DNA of 64,000 nt from Achromobacter spanius (GTDB taxonomy: Bacteria; Pseudomonadota; Gammaproteobacteria; Burkholderiales; Burkholderiaceae_B). Below the pieces are notes generated by a model. The model ran no database searches, was not told the origin of the DNA, and saw nothing but the letters and a program-made list of their open reading frames with translations. Both the position numbers and the translations under genes were made by a program. Shown piece by piece: positions 45,340 through 54,585 of the stretch. Location of the stretch: the NCBI RefSeq assembly GCF_002812705.1, contig NZ_CP025030.1:3286001-3350000 (forward strand), in the 5' to 3' direction. How positions within the stretch are numbered: position 1 is the first letter of the stretch; each line of letters opens with the position of its first letter.

Positions 45340-47292
45340 ATGGTACAGATCACATTGCCCGATGGTTCGCAACGCCAATATCCGGGGCCGGTCACGGTCG
45401 CCGAAGTGGCGCAGTCGATCGGTACGGGCCTGGCCAAGGCCGCCTTGGGCGGCCGCGTGACGTTTGACGGCGCGGACTCCAAGCTGGTCGACACCAGCTT
45501 CAGCATCGAAGGCGATGCGCGCCTGGCGATCGTGACCGCCAAGGACGCCGACGGCCTGGACCTGATCCGCCACTCCACGGCCCACCTGCTGGCCTATGCC
45601 GTGAAGGAGTTGTTTCCGGACGCCCAGGTCACCATCGGCCCCGTCATCGACAACGGCTTCTACTACGATTTCTCGTACAAGCGTCCGTTCACGCCCGAAG
45701 ACCTGACGGCCATCGAAAAGAAGATGTCCGAGCTGGCCAAGAAAGACGAAATCGTGACGCGCGAAGAATGGTCGCGCGACGACGCCGTCGAGTTCTTCAA
45801 GGGCATTGGCGAAAAATACAAAGCCGAGATCATCGCGTCGATTCCGTCGAACGAGCCGCTCAGCCTGTATCGCGAAGGCAACTTCATCGACCTGTGCCGC
45901 GGCCCCCACGTGCCGTCCACGGGCAAGCTGAAAGTCTTCAAGCTGATGAAAGTGGCTGGCGCTTATTGGCGCGGCGACAGCAAGAATGAAATGCTCCAGC
46001 GCATTTACGGCACGGCCTGGGCCACCAAGGAAGAACAGGAAGCCTACCTGCACATGCTGGAAGAGGCCGAGCGCCGCGACCACCGCAAGATCGGCCGCGA
46101 ACTTGACCTGTTCCACTTCCAGGATGAAGCGCCGGGCTTGATCTTTTGGCACCCCAAGGGTTGGGCGTTGTGGCAGCAGGTGGAGCAGTACATGCGCTCC
46201 GTCTATAACAACAACGGCTACCAGGAAGTCAAGGCACCGCAAATCCTGGACATCTCGCTGTGGAAAAAGACCGGTCACTGGGACAACTATCGTGAAAACA
46301 TGTTCACGACCGAGTCCGAGAACCGCGTCTATGGCCTGAAGCCGATGAACTGCCCGGGCCACGTGCAGATTTTCAACGCCGGCCTGCATTCCTACCGCGA
46401 GCTGCCGCTGCGCTACGGCGAATTCGGTCAGTGCCATCGCAACGAGCCCTCGGGTTCGCTGCACGGCATGATGCGCGTGCGGGGTTTCACGCAAGACGAC
46501 GGTCACATTTTCTGTACCGAAGAGCAGTTGCAGGACGAATGCGCCGACTTCACGGCATTGCTGCAAAAGGTCTACCGCGACTTCGGTTTCACCGAAGTGC
46601 TGTACAAGGTTGCCACGCGCCCTGAAAAGCGCATCGGGTCGGACGAAGTCTGGGATACGGCCGAGCAGGCCCTGATGGAAAGCCTGCGCCGCACGGGCTG
46701 CGAATTCGAGATTTCCCCCGGGGAAGGCGCGTTTTACGGTCCCAAGGTGGAATACACCCTGAAAGACGCCATCGGCCGCCACTGGCAATGCGGTACCATT
46801 CAGGTCGACTTCTCGATGCCGGTACGCCTGGGCGCCGAGTATGTCGACCAGAACGACCAGCGCCGTCCGCCGGTCATGCTGCACCGTGCCATCCTGGGTT
46901 CGCTTGAGCGATTCATCGGCATGTTGATCGAAAACCATGCCGGCGCGATGCCGCCCTGGCTGGCCCCGGTGCAAGCCGTTGTATGCTGCATTTCCGAACC
47001 TTCGGCCGATTATGCGGCTGAAATAACACAAAGCCTGAAAAAACAAGGCTTTAGAGTAGAGTCCGATTTGCGTGGTGAAAAAATCACTCGTAAAATCCGG
47101 GAGCACAGCCTGCAAAAGGTGCCGTACATTCTTGTCGTCGGCGACAAGGAAAAACAAAATGGCACCGTAGCCGTTCGCGGTCTGGGTGGATTGGACCTTG
47201 GCGCCATCGCATACGACGAATTCGTCGCGCGATTGTCCGAGGATGTCTCCGCCCGTCGCGACGTCAATCAACCTGATAGCAGTGCTGCTTAA
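45340..47292 (+). CDS. thrS: Threonyl-tRNA synthetase
   Basis: Charges tRNA-Thr; 650 residues against 642 in E. coli. A TGS domain covers about 1-62, then the editing domain with [16 protein letters not shown] (HxxxH) and its later Cys/His, then the class II catalytic core with [15 protein letters not shown] (zinc cysteine), [14 protein letters not shown] and the motif 3 region [15 protein letters not shown], and the anticodon-binding domain. Followed after 20 bp by infC, as in most bacteria. Probably controlled by attenuation. Confidence 0.98.
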   Translation: MVQITLPDGSQRQYPGPVTVAEVAQSIGTGLAKAALGGRVTFDGADSKLVDTSFSIEGDARLAIVTAKDADGLDLIRHSTAHLLAYAVKELFPDAQVTIGPVIDNGFYYDFSYKRPFTPEDLTAIEKKMSELAKKDEIVTREEWSRDDAVEFFKGIGEKYKAEIIASIPSNEPLSLYREGNFIDLCRGPHVPSTGKLKVFKLMKVAGAYWRGDSKNEMLQRIYGTAWATKEEQEAYLHMLEEAERRDHRKIGRELDLFHFQDEAPGLIFWHPKGWALWQQVEQYMRSVYNNNGYQEVKAPQILDISLWKKTGHWDNYRENMFTTESENRVYGLKPMNCPGHVQIFNAGLHSYRELPLRYGEFGQCHRNEPSGSLHGMMRVRGFTQDDGHIFCTEEQLQDECADFTALLQKVYRDFGFTEVLYKVATRPEKRIGSDEVWDTAEQALMESLRRTGCEFEISPGEGAFYGPKVEYTLKDAIGRHWQCGTIQVDFSMPVRLGAEYVDQNDQRRPPVMLHRAILGSLERFIGMLIENHAGAMPPWLAPVQAVVCCISEPSADYAAEITQSLKKQGFRVESDLRGEKITRKIREHSLQKVPYILVVGDKEKQNGTVAVRGLGGLDLGAIAYDEFVARLSEDVSARRDVNQPDSSAA

Positions 47293-47312
47293 CATTTCTA
47301 GGAGCTTTCAAC

Positions 47313-47867
47313 ATCGCCACTGAAAAAGCCAATCGCATCAACGGTGAAATCCGCGTCCCCGAGGTGCGCCTGATAGGTCTGGAAGGAGAACAGCTGGGCA
47401 TCGTCAAGATTGCCGACGCGTTCCGTCTTTCCGAGCAAAGCGACGTGGATCTGGTGGAAATCGCGCCGAACGCCGAGCCGCCGGTCTGCCGTTTGATGGA
47501 CTACGGTAAGTTCAAGTACCAAGAGCAGAAGCGCCAAGCCGAAGCTCGTTCCAAGCAGAAGGTCATCCAGGTCAAGGAAGTCAAATTCCGTCCGGCCACC
47601 GACGAGGGCGACTACCAAGTCAAGCTGCGCAACCTGCGCCGCTTCCTCGAAGAAGGCGACAAGGCCAAGGTGACGCTGCGCTTCCGTGGCCGCGAAATGG
47701 CCCACCAGGAACTTGGTATGCGCGTGCTTGAACGTGTGCGTGACGATCTGCTGGAACTTGCCCAGGTCGAAGCCATGCCGAAGCTCGAAGGCCGTCAGAT
47801 GGTCATGGTGCTGGCGCCCAAGAAGAAGGTCGTGCCCGCTGCGGGCAAGCCTGAGACGGCGGCGTAA
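47313..47867 (+). CDS. infC: Translation initiation factor IF-3
   Basis: IF-3 prevents subunit association and checks start codons. The 184-residue product begins at ATC (47313) after AGGAGC, giving [21 protein letters not shown]; a GTG at 47364 would remove the conserved N-terminus. Rare start codons in infC (AUU in E. coli) are the basis of its self-control, because IF-3 discriminates against them. [23 protein letters not shown] motif (here [10 protein letters not shown]) and [10 protein letters not shown] are typical. Confidence 0.95.
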   Translation: MATEKANRINGEIRVPEVRLIGLEGEQLGIVKIADAFRLSEQSDVDLVEIAPNAEPPVCRLMDYGKFKYQEQKRQAEARSKQKVIQVKEVKFRPATDEGDYQVKLRNLRRFLEEGDKAKVTLRFRGREMAHQELGMRVLERVRDDLLELAQVEAMPKLEGRQMVMVLAPKKKVVPAAGKPETAA

Positions 47868-47912
47868 GTTCCAGCCTTGGCCTTCCCTGGAGGGCCGGCC
47901 GCTTCCCATCCG

Positions 47913-47941
47913 ACCCGCCGTCCATTGTGTGACCGGCGGGT
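47913..47941 (+). terminator. Possible terminator after infC
   Basis: ACCCGCCG (47913-47920) pairs with CGGCGGGT (47934-47941), followed by TTCGCTTATT, which is only a partial T-tail. It lies 45 bp after infC and fits an end to the thrS-infC unit. Confidence 0.5.
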
Positions 47942-47979
47942 TCGCTTATTGGGCGGCTCTGCGCTACGATGTAAAAAAT

Positions 47980-48005
47980 GCCGCCTTCCCACTAGGGAAG
48001 GCGGC
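47980..48005. repeat. Perfect 11-bp inverted repeat just upstream of gshB
   Basis: GCCGCCTTCCC, loop ACTA, GGGAAGGCGGC; it ends 19 bp before the gshB start. On the minus strand it is followed by ATTTTTTAC, so it could stop antisense transcription. On the plus strand it would form a stable hairpin in the gshB leader. Confidence 0.75.
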
Positions 48006-48024
48006 GTACGTTCAGGGTGTCGCG

Positions 48025-48996
48025 ATGCATGTATTGTTCGTTATTGATCCCTTGCCGCTTCTCAAGGCGTACAAGGACAGTTCGGTTGCCATGATGCGTG
48101 CCCTCGTGGCGCGCGGTCACACGCTTAGCGTGGCCATGCAGGGCGACCTCTACATTGAGGCCGGCACGGTCAAGGCTGTCACCACGCCCATCGCGCTGGT
48201 GGCGGACGCCGACCTGCACGGCCACGACTGGTGGACGGAGTCCGCCGCGCAAGATCTGCCGCTGGCGGATTTTGGCGCCGTGGTCATGCGAAAAGACCCT
48301 CCCTTCGACATGGAATACGTGTATTCCACGCACCTGCTTGAATACGCCGAGGCGCAAGGCGCCCGTGTGTTCAACACCGGCGCCGCCATCCGCAACCATC
48401 CCGAAAAGCTGGCTATCACCGAGATTAGCGAGTTCACCGCCCCGACGCTGGTGACGCGCAACATGGCTCGCCTGAAGGCCTTTCACGACACGCATCACGA
48501 CGTGATCGTGAAGCCGCTGGATGGCATGGGTGGCACTGGCGTGTTCCGCTTGCAGCCCAAAGACCCCAACCTGAACGCCATCCTGGAAACGCTGACCGAC
48601 AACGGCGCGCGCACCATCATGGCCCAACGGTATATCCCTGAGATCGTCAACGGTGACAAGCGCATCCTGCTGATCGGCGGCGAGCCGGTGCCGTATTCGC
48701 TGGCACGCATTCCCCTGGCTGGCGAAACGCGCGGCAACCTGGCTGCCGGCGGCCGTGGCGTGGCGCAAGAATTGTCCGCGCGCGACCGCGAAATCGCCGA
48801 AGCCGTGGCCCCCAAGCTTGCCGCTCGCGGCCTGCTGTTGGTCGGCCTGGACGTCATTGGCGATTACGTCACCGAAGTCAACGTCACCAGCCCCACCTGT
48901 TTCGTAGAGATTGCCGAACAGACCGGTTTCGATGTCGCGGGCATGTTCGTCCAGGCGCTTGAAAAGGCCGTGGCGACGACTGCTCGCGCGGCCTGA
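48025..48996 (+). CDS. gshB: Glutathione synthetase
   Basis: ATP-grasp ligase adding glycine to gamma-glutamylcysteine; 323 residues. Family sequences include MHVLFVIDPLPLLKAYKDSS, FVMRKDPPFDMEYVY-like VVMRKDPPFDMEYVY, the ATP loop VIVKPLDGMGGTGVFR, and EVNVTSPTCFVEI at the C-terminus. Start at the ATG 48025. Followed by three PTS genes on the same strand. Confidence 0.97.
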   Translation: MHVLFVIDPLPLLKAYKDSSVAMMRALVARGHTLSVAMQGDLYIEAGTVKAVTTPIALVADADLHGHDWWTESAAQDLPLADFGAVVMRKDPPFDMEYVYSTHLLEYAEAQGARVFNTGAAIRNHPEKLAITEISEFTAPTLVTRNMARLKAFHDTHHDVIVKPLDGMGGTGVFRLQPKDPNLNAILETLTDNGARTIMAQRYIPEIVNGDKRILLIGGEPVPYSLARIPLAGETRGNLAAGGRGVAQELSARDREIAEAVAPKLAARGLLLVGLDVIGDYVTEVNVTSPTCFVEIAEQTGFDVAGMFVQALEKAVATTARAA

Positions 48997-49013
48997 TCTC
49001 TCTGGAAACCGTC

Positions 49014-49415
49014 ATGACCACGGGTATTGTTATCGTCGTGCACGCGCCTTTGGGCGCGGCGATGCGGGAATGCGCCAGTCATGTCATGGGCGACCTTGAC
49101 GGCATGCTGGCCATTCACGATATCCAGCCCGAGGACCGGCCCGATGAACAGGCGCCCGCCGTTCTGAAGGACATCCTGGGCCAGGATCACGGCGCTGGCG
49201 TGCTCGTGCTGACGGACCTGATTGGTGCCACGCCTGCCAACATCTCGAAGCGTGCCGTGGCCGATGCCCAGGCGCAGGGCATCCAATGCTGCGTCCTGGC
49301 GGGGTTGAACACCCCGATGCTGCTGCGCGCATTGACCTACCGCAATCTTCCGTTGGCAGAAACGCGAGAGAAGGCTCTGGCGGGCGGAGTGCAGGGCGTC
49401 TTGCGTGTAGACTGA
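49014..49415 (+). CDS. PTS EIIA component, mannose family
   Basis: A 133-residue EIIA-Man-type domain. The phospho-acceptor histidine is in IVIVVHAPLG, and LVLTDLIGATPANIS and LAGLNTPMLLRAL are family sequences. No EIIB, EIIC or EIID sugar permease lies nearby, so it is probably a regulatory phosphoprotein served by the adjacent HPr and EI, as in other betaproteobacteria. Starts 17 bp after gshB. Confidence 0.93.
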   Translation: MTTGIVIVVHAPLGAAMRECASHVMGDLDGMLAIHDIQPEDRPDEQAPAVLKDILGQDHGAGVLVLTDLIGATPANISKRAVADAQAQGIQCCVLAGLNTPMLLRALTYRNLPLAETREKALAGGVQGVLRVD

Positions 49416-49545
49416 CGGGCAGAATTTGCCCTTGAATTTGCCCTAATATGTCGGCTGGCAATTCAAGTCAAAAAAATGCGGGTGGTGGTTCGGCTCTTTG
49501 CTGCGATCAACACTGCGGCGTCAATCCGCGGTCATAATATTTCCT

Positions 49546-49815
49546 ATGCCTACTAAAGACATCGTCATCAGCAATAAATTGGGTTTGCATGCGCGTGCCG
49601 CAGCCAAGCTGACACAGCTGGCCAGCAAATTTTCAAGCGAGGTCTTTATCTCTCGTGGCGCGCAGCGTGTGAACGCCAAGAGCATCATGGGCGTCATGAT
49701 GTTGGCGGCCGGCTTGGGTGTGACGGTCAAACTGGACGCTTCCGGCAGCGATGCCGAGCAAGCGCTTTCCGAAATCGAAACTCTGTTCGACAGCAAATTC
49801 GGTGAGCAGGAATAG
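49546..49815 (+). CDS. ptsH: Phosphocarrier protein HPr
   Basis: An 89-residue HPr. The catalytic histidine is in NKLGLHARAAAKLTQLA (His15 type) and a serine site region NAKSIMGVMMLA follows. It transfers phosphate from EI to EIIA. The start is the ATG at 49546. Located between the EIIA and EI genes. Confidence 0.96.
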   Translation: MPTKDIVISNKLGLHARAAAKLTQLASKFSSEVFISRGAQRVNAKSIMGVMMLAAGLGVTVKLDASGSDAEQALSEIETLFDSKFGEQE

Positions 49816-51628
49816 AACAACCCCTGAATCCGCCAGCCTGGGCGTCGCCGAGGCTGGCCGGTCTACGACCCTGAACAATGCCCACGACGGGGCTGGCGGT
49901 GCCAGTCCCGTCGTTTGTCTTTATGGCAAAGGCGTTGCGAAGGGATATGCCATCGGACGCGCGGTCGTCATGGGCGCCGCGGCGCTGGAAGTGGCGCACT
50001 ACCGGATTGCCCCCGAGGACGTGCCTGCCGAAAGCAGCCGGCTGACCGAGGCGCTGGCGTCGGCGCAGCACGAGCTTCGGCAACTGGCCGACACGCTACC
50101 TGCCGACGCGCCGCGCGAGCTGGGCGCGATGCTGAACGTGCACAGCCTGTTGCTTGGCGATCCCTTGCTGGCCGAGCAAACGCTTGGCCTTATTGCTGAA
50201 CGCCACTACAACGCCGAATGGGCGCTGACGACGCAAGGCCAGATGCTGGGCCAGCAGTTCGATGCCATGGAAGACGAATACCTGCGCGAGCGCGGGGCTG
50301 ACGTCCGCCAGGTGATTGAACGGGTGCTGCATGTGCTGGCCGGTACGTCGGCCATTCTGCCCGACATGTCGCATATGGGTGGCGACGACGCGCTGGTGGT
50401 CGTGGCGCACGACATTTCTCCCGCGGATATGCTGCGCTTGCGCGGCGGCCGTTTCGCCGCCTTCGTCACCGACCTGGGCGGCCCCACGTCCCACACCGCC
50501 ATCGTGGCGCGCAGCATGGGTGTGCCCGCCGTGGTGGCAATGGGCAACGTGCGCGAGCTGGTGCGTGATGGTGACATGCTCATCATCGATGGCGCGGCGG
50601 GCGCCGTGGTGGTCAACCCGTCGGAACGCATTCTTCAGGAATATCGCCGTCGTCAGGCTGTGTATGCCGACGAGCGCGCCGAGCTCGGCCTGCTGCGCGA
50701 CGAGCCATCCGTTACGCTGGATGGCATCGATATCGTGCTCCACGCCAATATCGAGCTGCCCGAAGAAGCTGCCCTGGCGCTGGCCTCGGGCGCGCATGGC
50801 ATCGGCTTGTTCCGCAGTGAATTCCTGTTCATGGGGCGCCCGGATCTGCCCGGCGAGGAAGAGCAGTACGAAGCCTATTCCTCGGTAGTCAAGGTCATGG
50901 CGGGCAGGCCCGTCACGATCCGCACCTTGGATATCGGGTCAGACAAGACGCTGGACGGCGAAGCGACTGTCGCCACCAATCCTGCCTTGGGGCAACGCGC
51001 AATCCGCTACTGCCTGGCGCGTCCCGAAATGTTTGCCACGCAGTTGCGCGCCATCTTGCGAGCCTCGGCGCACGGCCCGGTCCGTCTGTTGATTCCCATG
51101 ATCGCGCACATGCATGAAGTGGTGGCGACCAAGGCGGCCATCGAGTCCGCCCGCCGCGAGCTTGACGCACGCGGCCAAGCCTATGCGCCGCACATGGAAG
51201 TGGGCGCCATGGTGGAAGTGCCCGCCATCGCGATTGCGATCGAGCCTTTCGCGCAGGCGCTGGATTTCCTGTCCATCGGCACCAATGACCTGATCCAGTA
51301 CACGTTGGCCATTGACCGCGGCGACCACGACGTGGCGTCGCTGTACGACCCGCTGCACCCCGCCGTCTTGCGGCTGGTGGCCAACACCATCAATGCGGGC
51401 GAGCGCGCCGGCAAGCCGGTGGCCGTGTGCGGCGAAATGGCGGGCGATTCGCGCATGACCCGGCTGCTGTTAGGCCTGGGCCTGACCGAATTCTCCATGC
51501 ATCCGCAGCAATTGCTGGACGTGAAGCGCGAGGTGCGCCGCGCGCACTCGAACGCCCTGCGGATCAAGGTGGCCACGGCGCTCAACCGCGCCTTGCCCGT
51601 CGACCTGGATGCGCTGGATCCGGCCTGA
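49802..51628 (+). CDS. ptsI: PTS enzyme I (phosphoenolpyruvate-protein phosphotransferase)
   Basis: Takes phosphate from PEP and passes it to HPr. The conserved protein begins near CLYGKGVAKGYAIGRA (from about 49916). The active histidine is in LGGPTSHTAIVARSMG and the C-terminal PEP-binding barrel holds RTLDIGSDK, EVGAMVEVPAIAI and SIGTNDLIQYTLA. No ATG suits the N-terminus; the first in-frame candidate after HPr is the GTG at 49802, overlapping the ptsH stop, giving 608 residues with a variable N-terminal tail of about 38. CTG at 49838 or 49877 cannot be excluded, so the start is uncertain. Confidence 0.95.
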   Translation: MSRNRTTPESASLGVAEAGRSTTLNNAHDGAGGASPVVCLYGKGVAKGYAIGRAVVMGAAALEVAHYRIAPEDVPAESSRLTEALASAQHELRQLADTLPADAPRELGAMLNVHSLLLGDPLLAEQTLGLIAERHYNAEWALTTQGQMLGQQFDAMEDEYLRERGADVRQVIERVLHVLAGTSAILPDMSHMGGDDALVVVAHDISPADMLRLRGGRFAAFVTDLGGPTSHTAIVARSMGVPAVVAMGNVRELVRDGDMLIIDGAAGAVVVNPSERILQEYRRRQAVYADERAELGLLRDEPSVTLDGIDIVLHANIELPEEAALALASGAHGIGLFRSEFLFMGRPDLPGEEEQYEAYSSVVKVMAGRPVTIRTLDIGSDKTLDGEATVATNPALGQRAIRYCLARPEMFATQLRAILRASAHGPVRLLIPMIAHMHEVVATKAAIESARRELDARGQAYAPHMEVGAMVEVPAIAIAIEPFAQALDFLSIGTNDLIQYTLAIDRGDHDVASLYDPLHPAVLRLVANTINAGERAGKPVAVCGEMAGDSRMTRLLLGLGLTEFSMHPQQLLDVKREVRRAHSNALRIKVATALNRALPVDLDALDPA

Positions 51629-51653
51629 TTCCTGCCTGAATCGCCATACGCCG

Positions 51654-51677
51654 AACGCCCCGTGATGGGGCGTTTTT
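51654..51677 (+). terminator. Intrinsic terminator after ptsI
   Basis: AACGCCCC (51654-51661) pairs with GGGGCGTT (51667-51674) around loop GTGAT, with a run of five T. It lies 26 bp after ptsI. Confidence 0.88.
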
Positions 51678-51718
51678 CTTGTGGAGGCGTTTTGCTGGCC
51701 CGTCGATATCCGCAATGA

Positions 51719-51753
51719 AAAACGGCGCCGGGTGTAAACCCCGGCGCCGTTTT
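51719..51753. terminator. Bidirectional terminator between ptsI and amtB
   Basis: A 14-bp stem, AAAACGGCGCCGGG with CCCGGCGCCGTTTT, and A/T runs on both sides, so it can act for glnK-amtB (minus) and as a second stop for ptsI (plus). Confidence 0.88.
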
Positions 51754-51796
51754 CCTGCATGGCCCGCTGCAAGTGCCGCGGGCCCGCCATACCGAT

Positions 51797-53035
51797 TTAG
51801 CTGTGATAGGCCGATTCGCCGTGGCTCGTCACGTCCAGACCTTCGCGTTCCTGGTCTTCCGGTACACGCAGGCCGCACAGGGCATTGGCGATCTTGTAGG
51901 CAATCCACGCCACCACGCCGGACCAGACAATGGTCAGCAGCACGCCTTCCAGCTGGACCCACAGTTGGTGGGCGATCATGCCGGGCTCGGCCAGGCCGGG
52001 GCCGCCGAGGACTTGCGCGTTGAACACGCCGGTCAGCAGGGCGCCGACGATACCGCCCACGCCGTGCACACCGAACACATCCAGCGCATCGTCGGCACGC
52101 AGCAGGCGCTTCAGGCCGTTCACACCCCAGACGCAGACCACGCCGGCGATAACACCGATGACCAGTGCGCCCACCGGGCCAACCAGCCCGGCTGCGGGGG
52201 TGATGCCCACCAGGCCGGCGATTGCGCCAGACGCGGCGCCCAGCATCGAGGGCTTACCCTTGACGGCCCATTCCGTGAACAGCCAGGCCAGGACGGCGCC
52301 CGCGGTGGCGATCATGGTGTTGAAGAAGGCCAGGGTGGCGTTCTCATTGGCGGCCAGGGCCGAACCCGCGTTGAAACCGAACCAGCCCACCCACAGCAGG
52401 GCAGCGCCCACGAAGGTCATCGGCAGGTTGTGCGGCTGCATCGCTTCGCGGCCGTAGCCCACGCGCTTGCCCACCACATAGGCGCCCACCAGGCCAGCCA
52501 CACCGGCGTTGATGTGCACCACCGTGCCGCCCGCAAAGTCCAGCGCGCCCGCGGCGTTAAGCAGGCCCGGCGCCGTTTCGGAAGCAAACCACACCATGTG
52601 GGCGATCGGCACGTAGGCGAACGTGAACCAGATCACGGTGAACACCAGCACCGCCGAGAAGCGGGCGCGTTCGGCGAAGCTGCCCACGATCAGCGCGCAG
52701 GTGATGCCGGCGAACGTGGCCTGGAACGAGGCGAACAGCAGCTCGGTCAAGGAGTTCGACATGGCGTACGTGCCGTCTGCCGGGTTGAACATGCCAGAGA
52801 AGAAGGCGCGCGACAGGCCGCCGAAGAAGGCGTTGCCCTCGGTGAAGGCAAGCGAATAACCGTAGATGAACCAGAGAACCAGGCCCAGCACGAACGTGCA
52901 CAGCACTTGCAGCAACACAGACAGCACGTTCTTGCTGCGTACCAGGCCGCCATAGAACATCGCCAGACCGGGTACGGCCATCATCAATACGAGTAGGGTA
53001 GAGACGAGCAACCAGGAGATATCTGCTTTATCCAT
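51797..53035 (-). CDS. amtB: Ammonium transporter
   Basis: Trimeric ammonia channel; 412 residues with eleven helices. Typical sequences are PGLAMFYGGLVRSKNVLS, FASFQATFAGITCALIVGSFAER (in part), GTVVHINAGVAGL with a pore histidine, and DVFGVHGVGGIVGALLTG with the second. It follows glnK by 32 bp; GlnK blocks the channel when nitrogen is ample. Confidence 0.97.
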   Translation of the reverse strand: MDKADISWLLVSTLLVLMMAVPGLAMFYGGLVRSKNVLSVLLQVLCTFVLGLVLWFIYGYSLAFTEGNAFFGGLSRAFFSGMFNPADGTYAMSNSLTELLFASFQATFAGITCALIVGSFAERARFSAVLVFTVIWFTFAYVPIAHMVWFASETAPGLLNAAGALDFAGGTVVHINAGVAGLVGAYVVGKRVGYGREAMQPHNLPMTFVGAALLWVGWFGFNAGSALAANENATLAFFNTMIATAGAVLAWLFTEWAVKGKPSMLGAASGAIAGLVGITPAAGLVGPVGALVIGVIAGVVCVWGVNGLKRLLRADDALDVFGVHGVGGIVGALLTGVFNAQVLGGPGLAEPGMIAHQLWVQLEGVLLTIVWSGVVAWIAYKIANALCGLRVPEDQEREGLDVTSHGESAYHS

Positions 53036-53067
53036 TTTCAGGCTCCAATGAGTCTTTATTTATTTAT

Positions 53068-53563
<496 letters not shown>

Positions 53564-53599
53564 TAAGGTGGGGATCCCAGGGTGTGCAACCAAATATGT

Positions 53600-54091
53600 T
53601 TCAGGCTCGGTATTTGTAGCCAGTTAATGCTGCGCCCGTAGCCGTTTGTATGGCGTTTTGCATTCCTCGGGCTGGCTGTGCGACAAGCGGCGATGTGGCG
53701 CGCAGCTATGCGGGCCGGGGTCGCAGGGGGGTGCGACGGTGCGAAAAACGGGGGCCGATGCGTGCTCTGAAGCGCCCAAAATTACGGCCATGCGTGATAC
53801 CAGGGTTTACACGCATCAGCTTGTTGCGAAGCATCACCTGACGAAGAATCAACAAAAGCTCACCTAAATTGGTGAGCAAGCCCGGCGCCAGGCGCGTTGT
53901 GGTCGGTGGAACGCTTTGAAGAATAAGTCGCAATTGTTGGTGCAGTGCAAGCAGTCGTCTGGCTTATTCGCGTAGTCGATAAGCCAGGTAGGTTGTCCGT
54001 AACGATGTTGGTAGGGGGTTGCCGCCATGGCAGCCCGGTTTTCTCCTGTGCTTTGATGGGCGGTCACCGCATGCGGCCCGCCCTTTTTTTT
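53600..54091 (+). ncRNA. Candidate structured non-coding RNA region
   Basis: Between the glnK enhancer and ubiK no ORF has coding character, yet the DNA is structured. GCTCACC/GGTGAGC lies at 53858-53877, CTGGCTTAT/ATAAGCCAG at 53959-53987, and a strong terminator with eight T at 54058-54091 has no gene before it on the plus strand. A small RNA ending at 54091 would explain this; its 5' end and promoter are not identified. The hairpin at 53858 with TTTT on the minus strand could instead end a minus-strand transcript. Confidence 0.4.
54058..54091 (+). terminator. Orphan intrinsic terminator upstream of ubiK
   Basis: GGGCGG (54058-54063) pairs with CCGCCC (54078-54083) over an inner CCGC/GCGG, followed by eight T. 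No plus-strand gene precedes it. Confidence 0.8.
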
Positions 54092-54168
54092 GCCTGGCGT
54101 TTCGCTGCCTGCCTGTGACGGGCTGCCAAAGCACTACACTTGAGCCATCAAGAACACGAGAGGCCGCC

Positions 54169-54420
54169 ATGAACAATCGCACCCAATGGATGGAAGACAT
54201 CCAAAAGAATATTTCCGACCTGATCGCCCGCAGCCCGGCCGCGGATGTAGAGCGCAACGTGCGCGCGATGATGACGCAGGCGTTTTCGAAGCTGGATCTG
54301 GTCACCCGCGAAGAGTTCGACGTGCAAGCTGATTTGTTGGCCCGTACGCGCGCTCGCGTTGATCAACTTTCGGCTCAGGTGCAGCAGATGGAATCGCGTT
54401 TGTCCGCATTGGACAAGTGA
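54169..54420 (+). CDS. ubiK: Ubiquinone biosynthesis accessory factor UbiK (BMFP family)
   Basis: An 83-residue coiled-coil protein. QKNISDLIARSPAADVERNVRAMM and VTREEFDVQADLLARTRARVDQL are the BMFP/YqiC pattern. In E. coli UbiK helps the late hydroxylation complex of ubiquinone synthesis under oxygen and can aid membrane fusion in vitro. GAGAGG lies just before the ATG at 54169. Single gene with its own terminator. Confidence 0.9.
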   Translation: MNNRTQWMEDIQKNISDLIARSPAADVERNVRAMMTQAFSKLDLVTREEFDVQADLLARTRARVDQLSAQVQQMESRLSALDK

Positions 54421-54451
54421 TTGATCGCCAGCCGGTTCGCCGGCTTGCAGT

Positions 54452-54478
54452 AAAACGACCGCCCTGCGCGGTCGTTTT
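54452..54478 (+). terminator. Intrinsic terminator after ubiK
   Basis: AAAACGACCGC (54452-54462) pairs with GCGGTCGTTTT (54468-54478), loop CCTGC. The stem has matching A and T ends, so it can work in both directions. Confidence 0.85.
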
Positions 54479-54585
54479 GCTTTGGCGGCAATGCAGTCTT
54501 GATAAGGGACATCATTGTCCCGCTGGGCCTGCGGCCCGCGGGCGGAATTGCCGATACTGACGGTCTTGCATACACGGAGACTGTC

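Noticed and set aside
53706..53933. A 75-codon minus-strand ORF between glnK and ubiK
   Set aside because: No ribosome site or motif, and it overlaps a perfect stem-loop; better read as non-coding.
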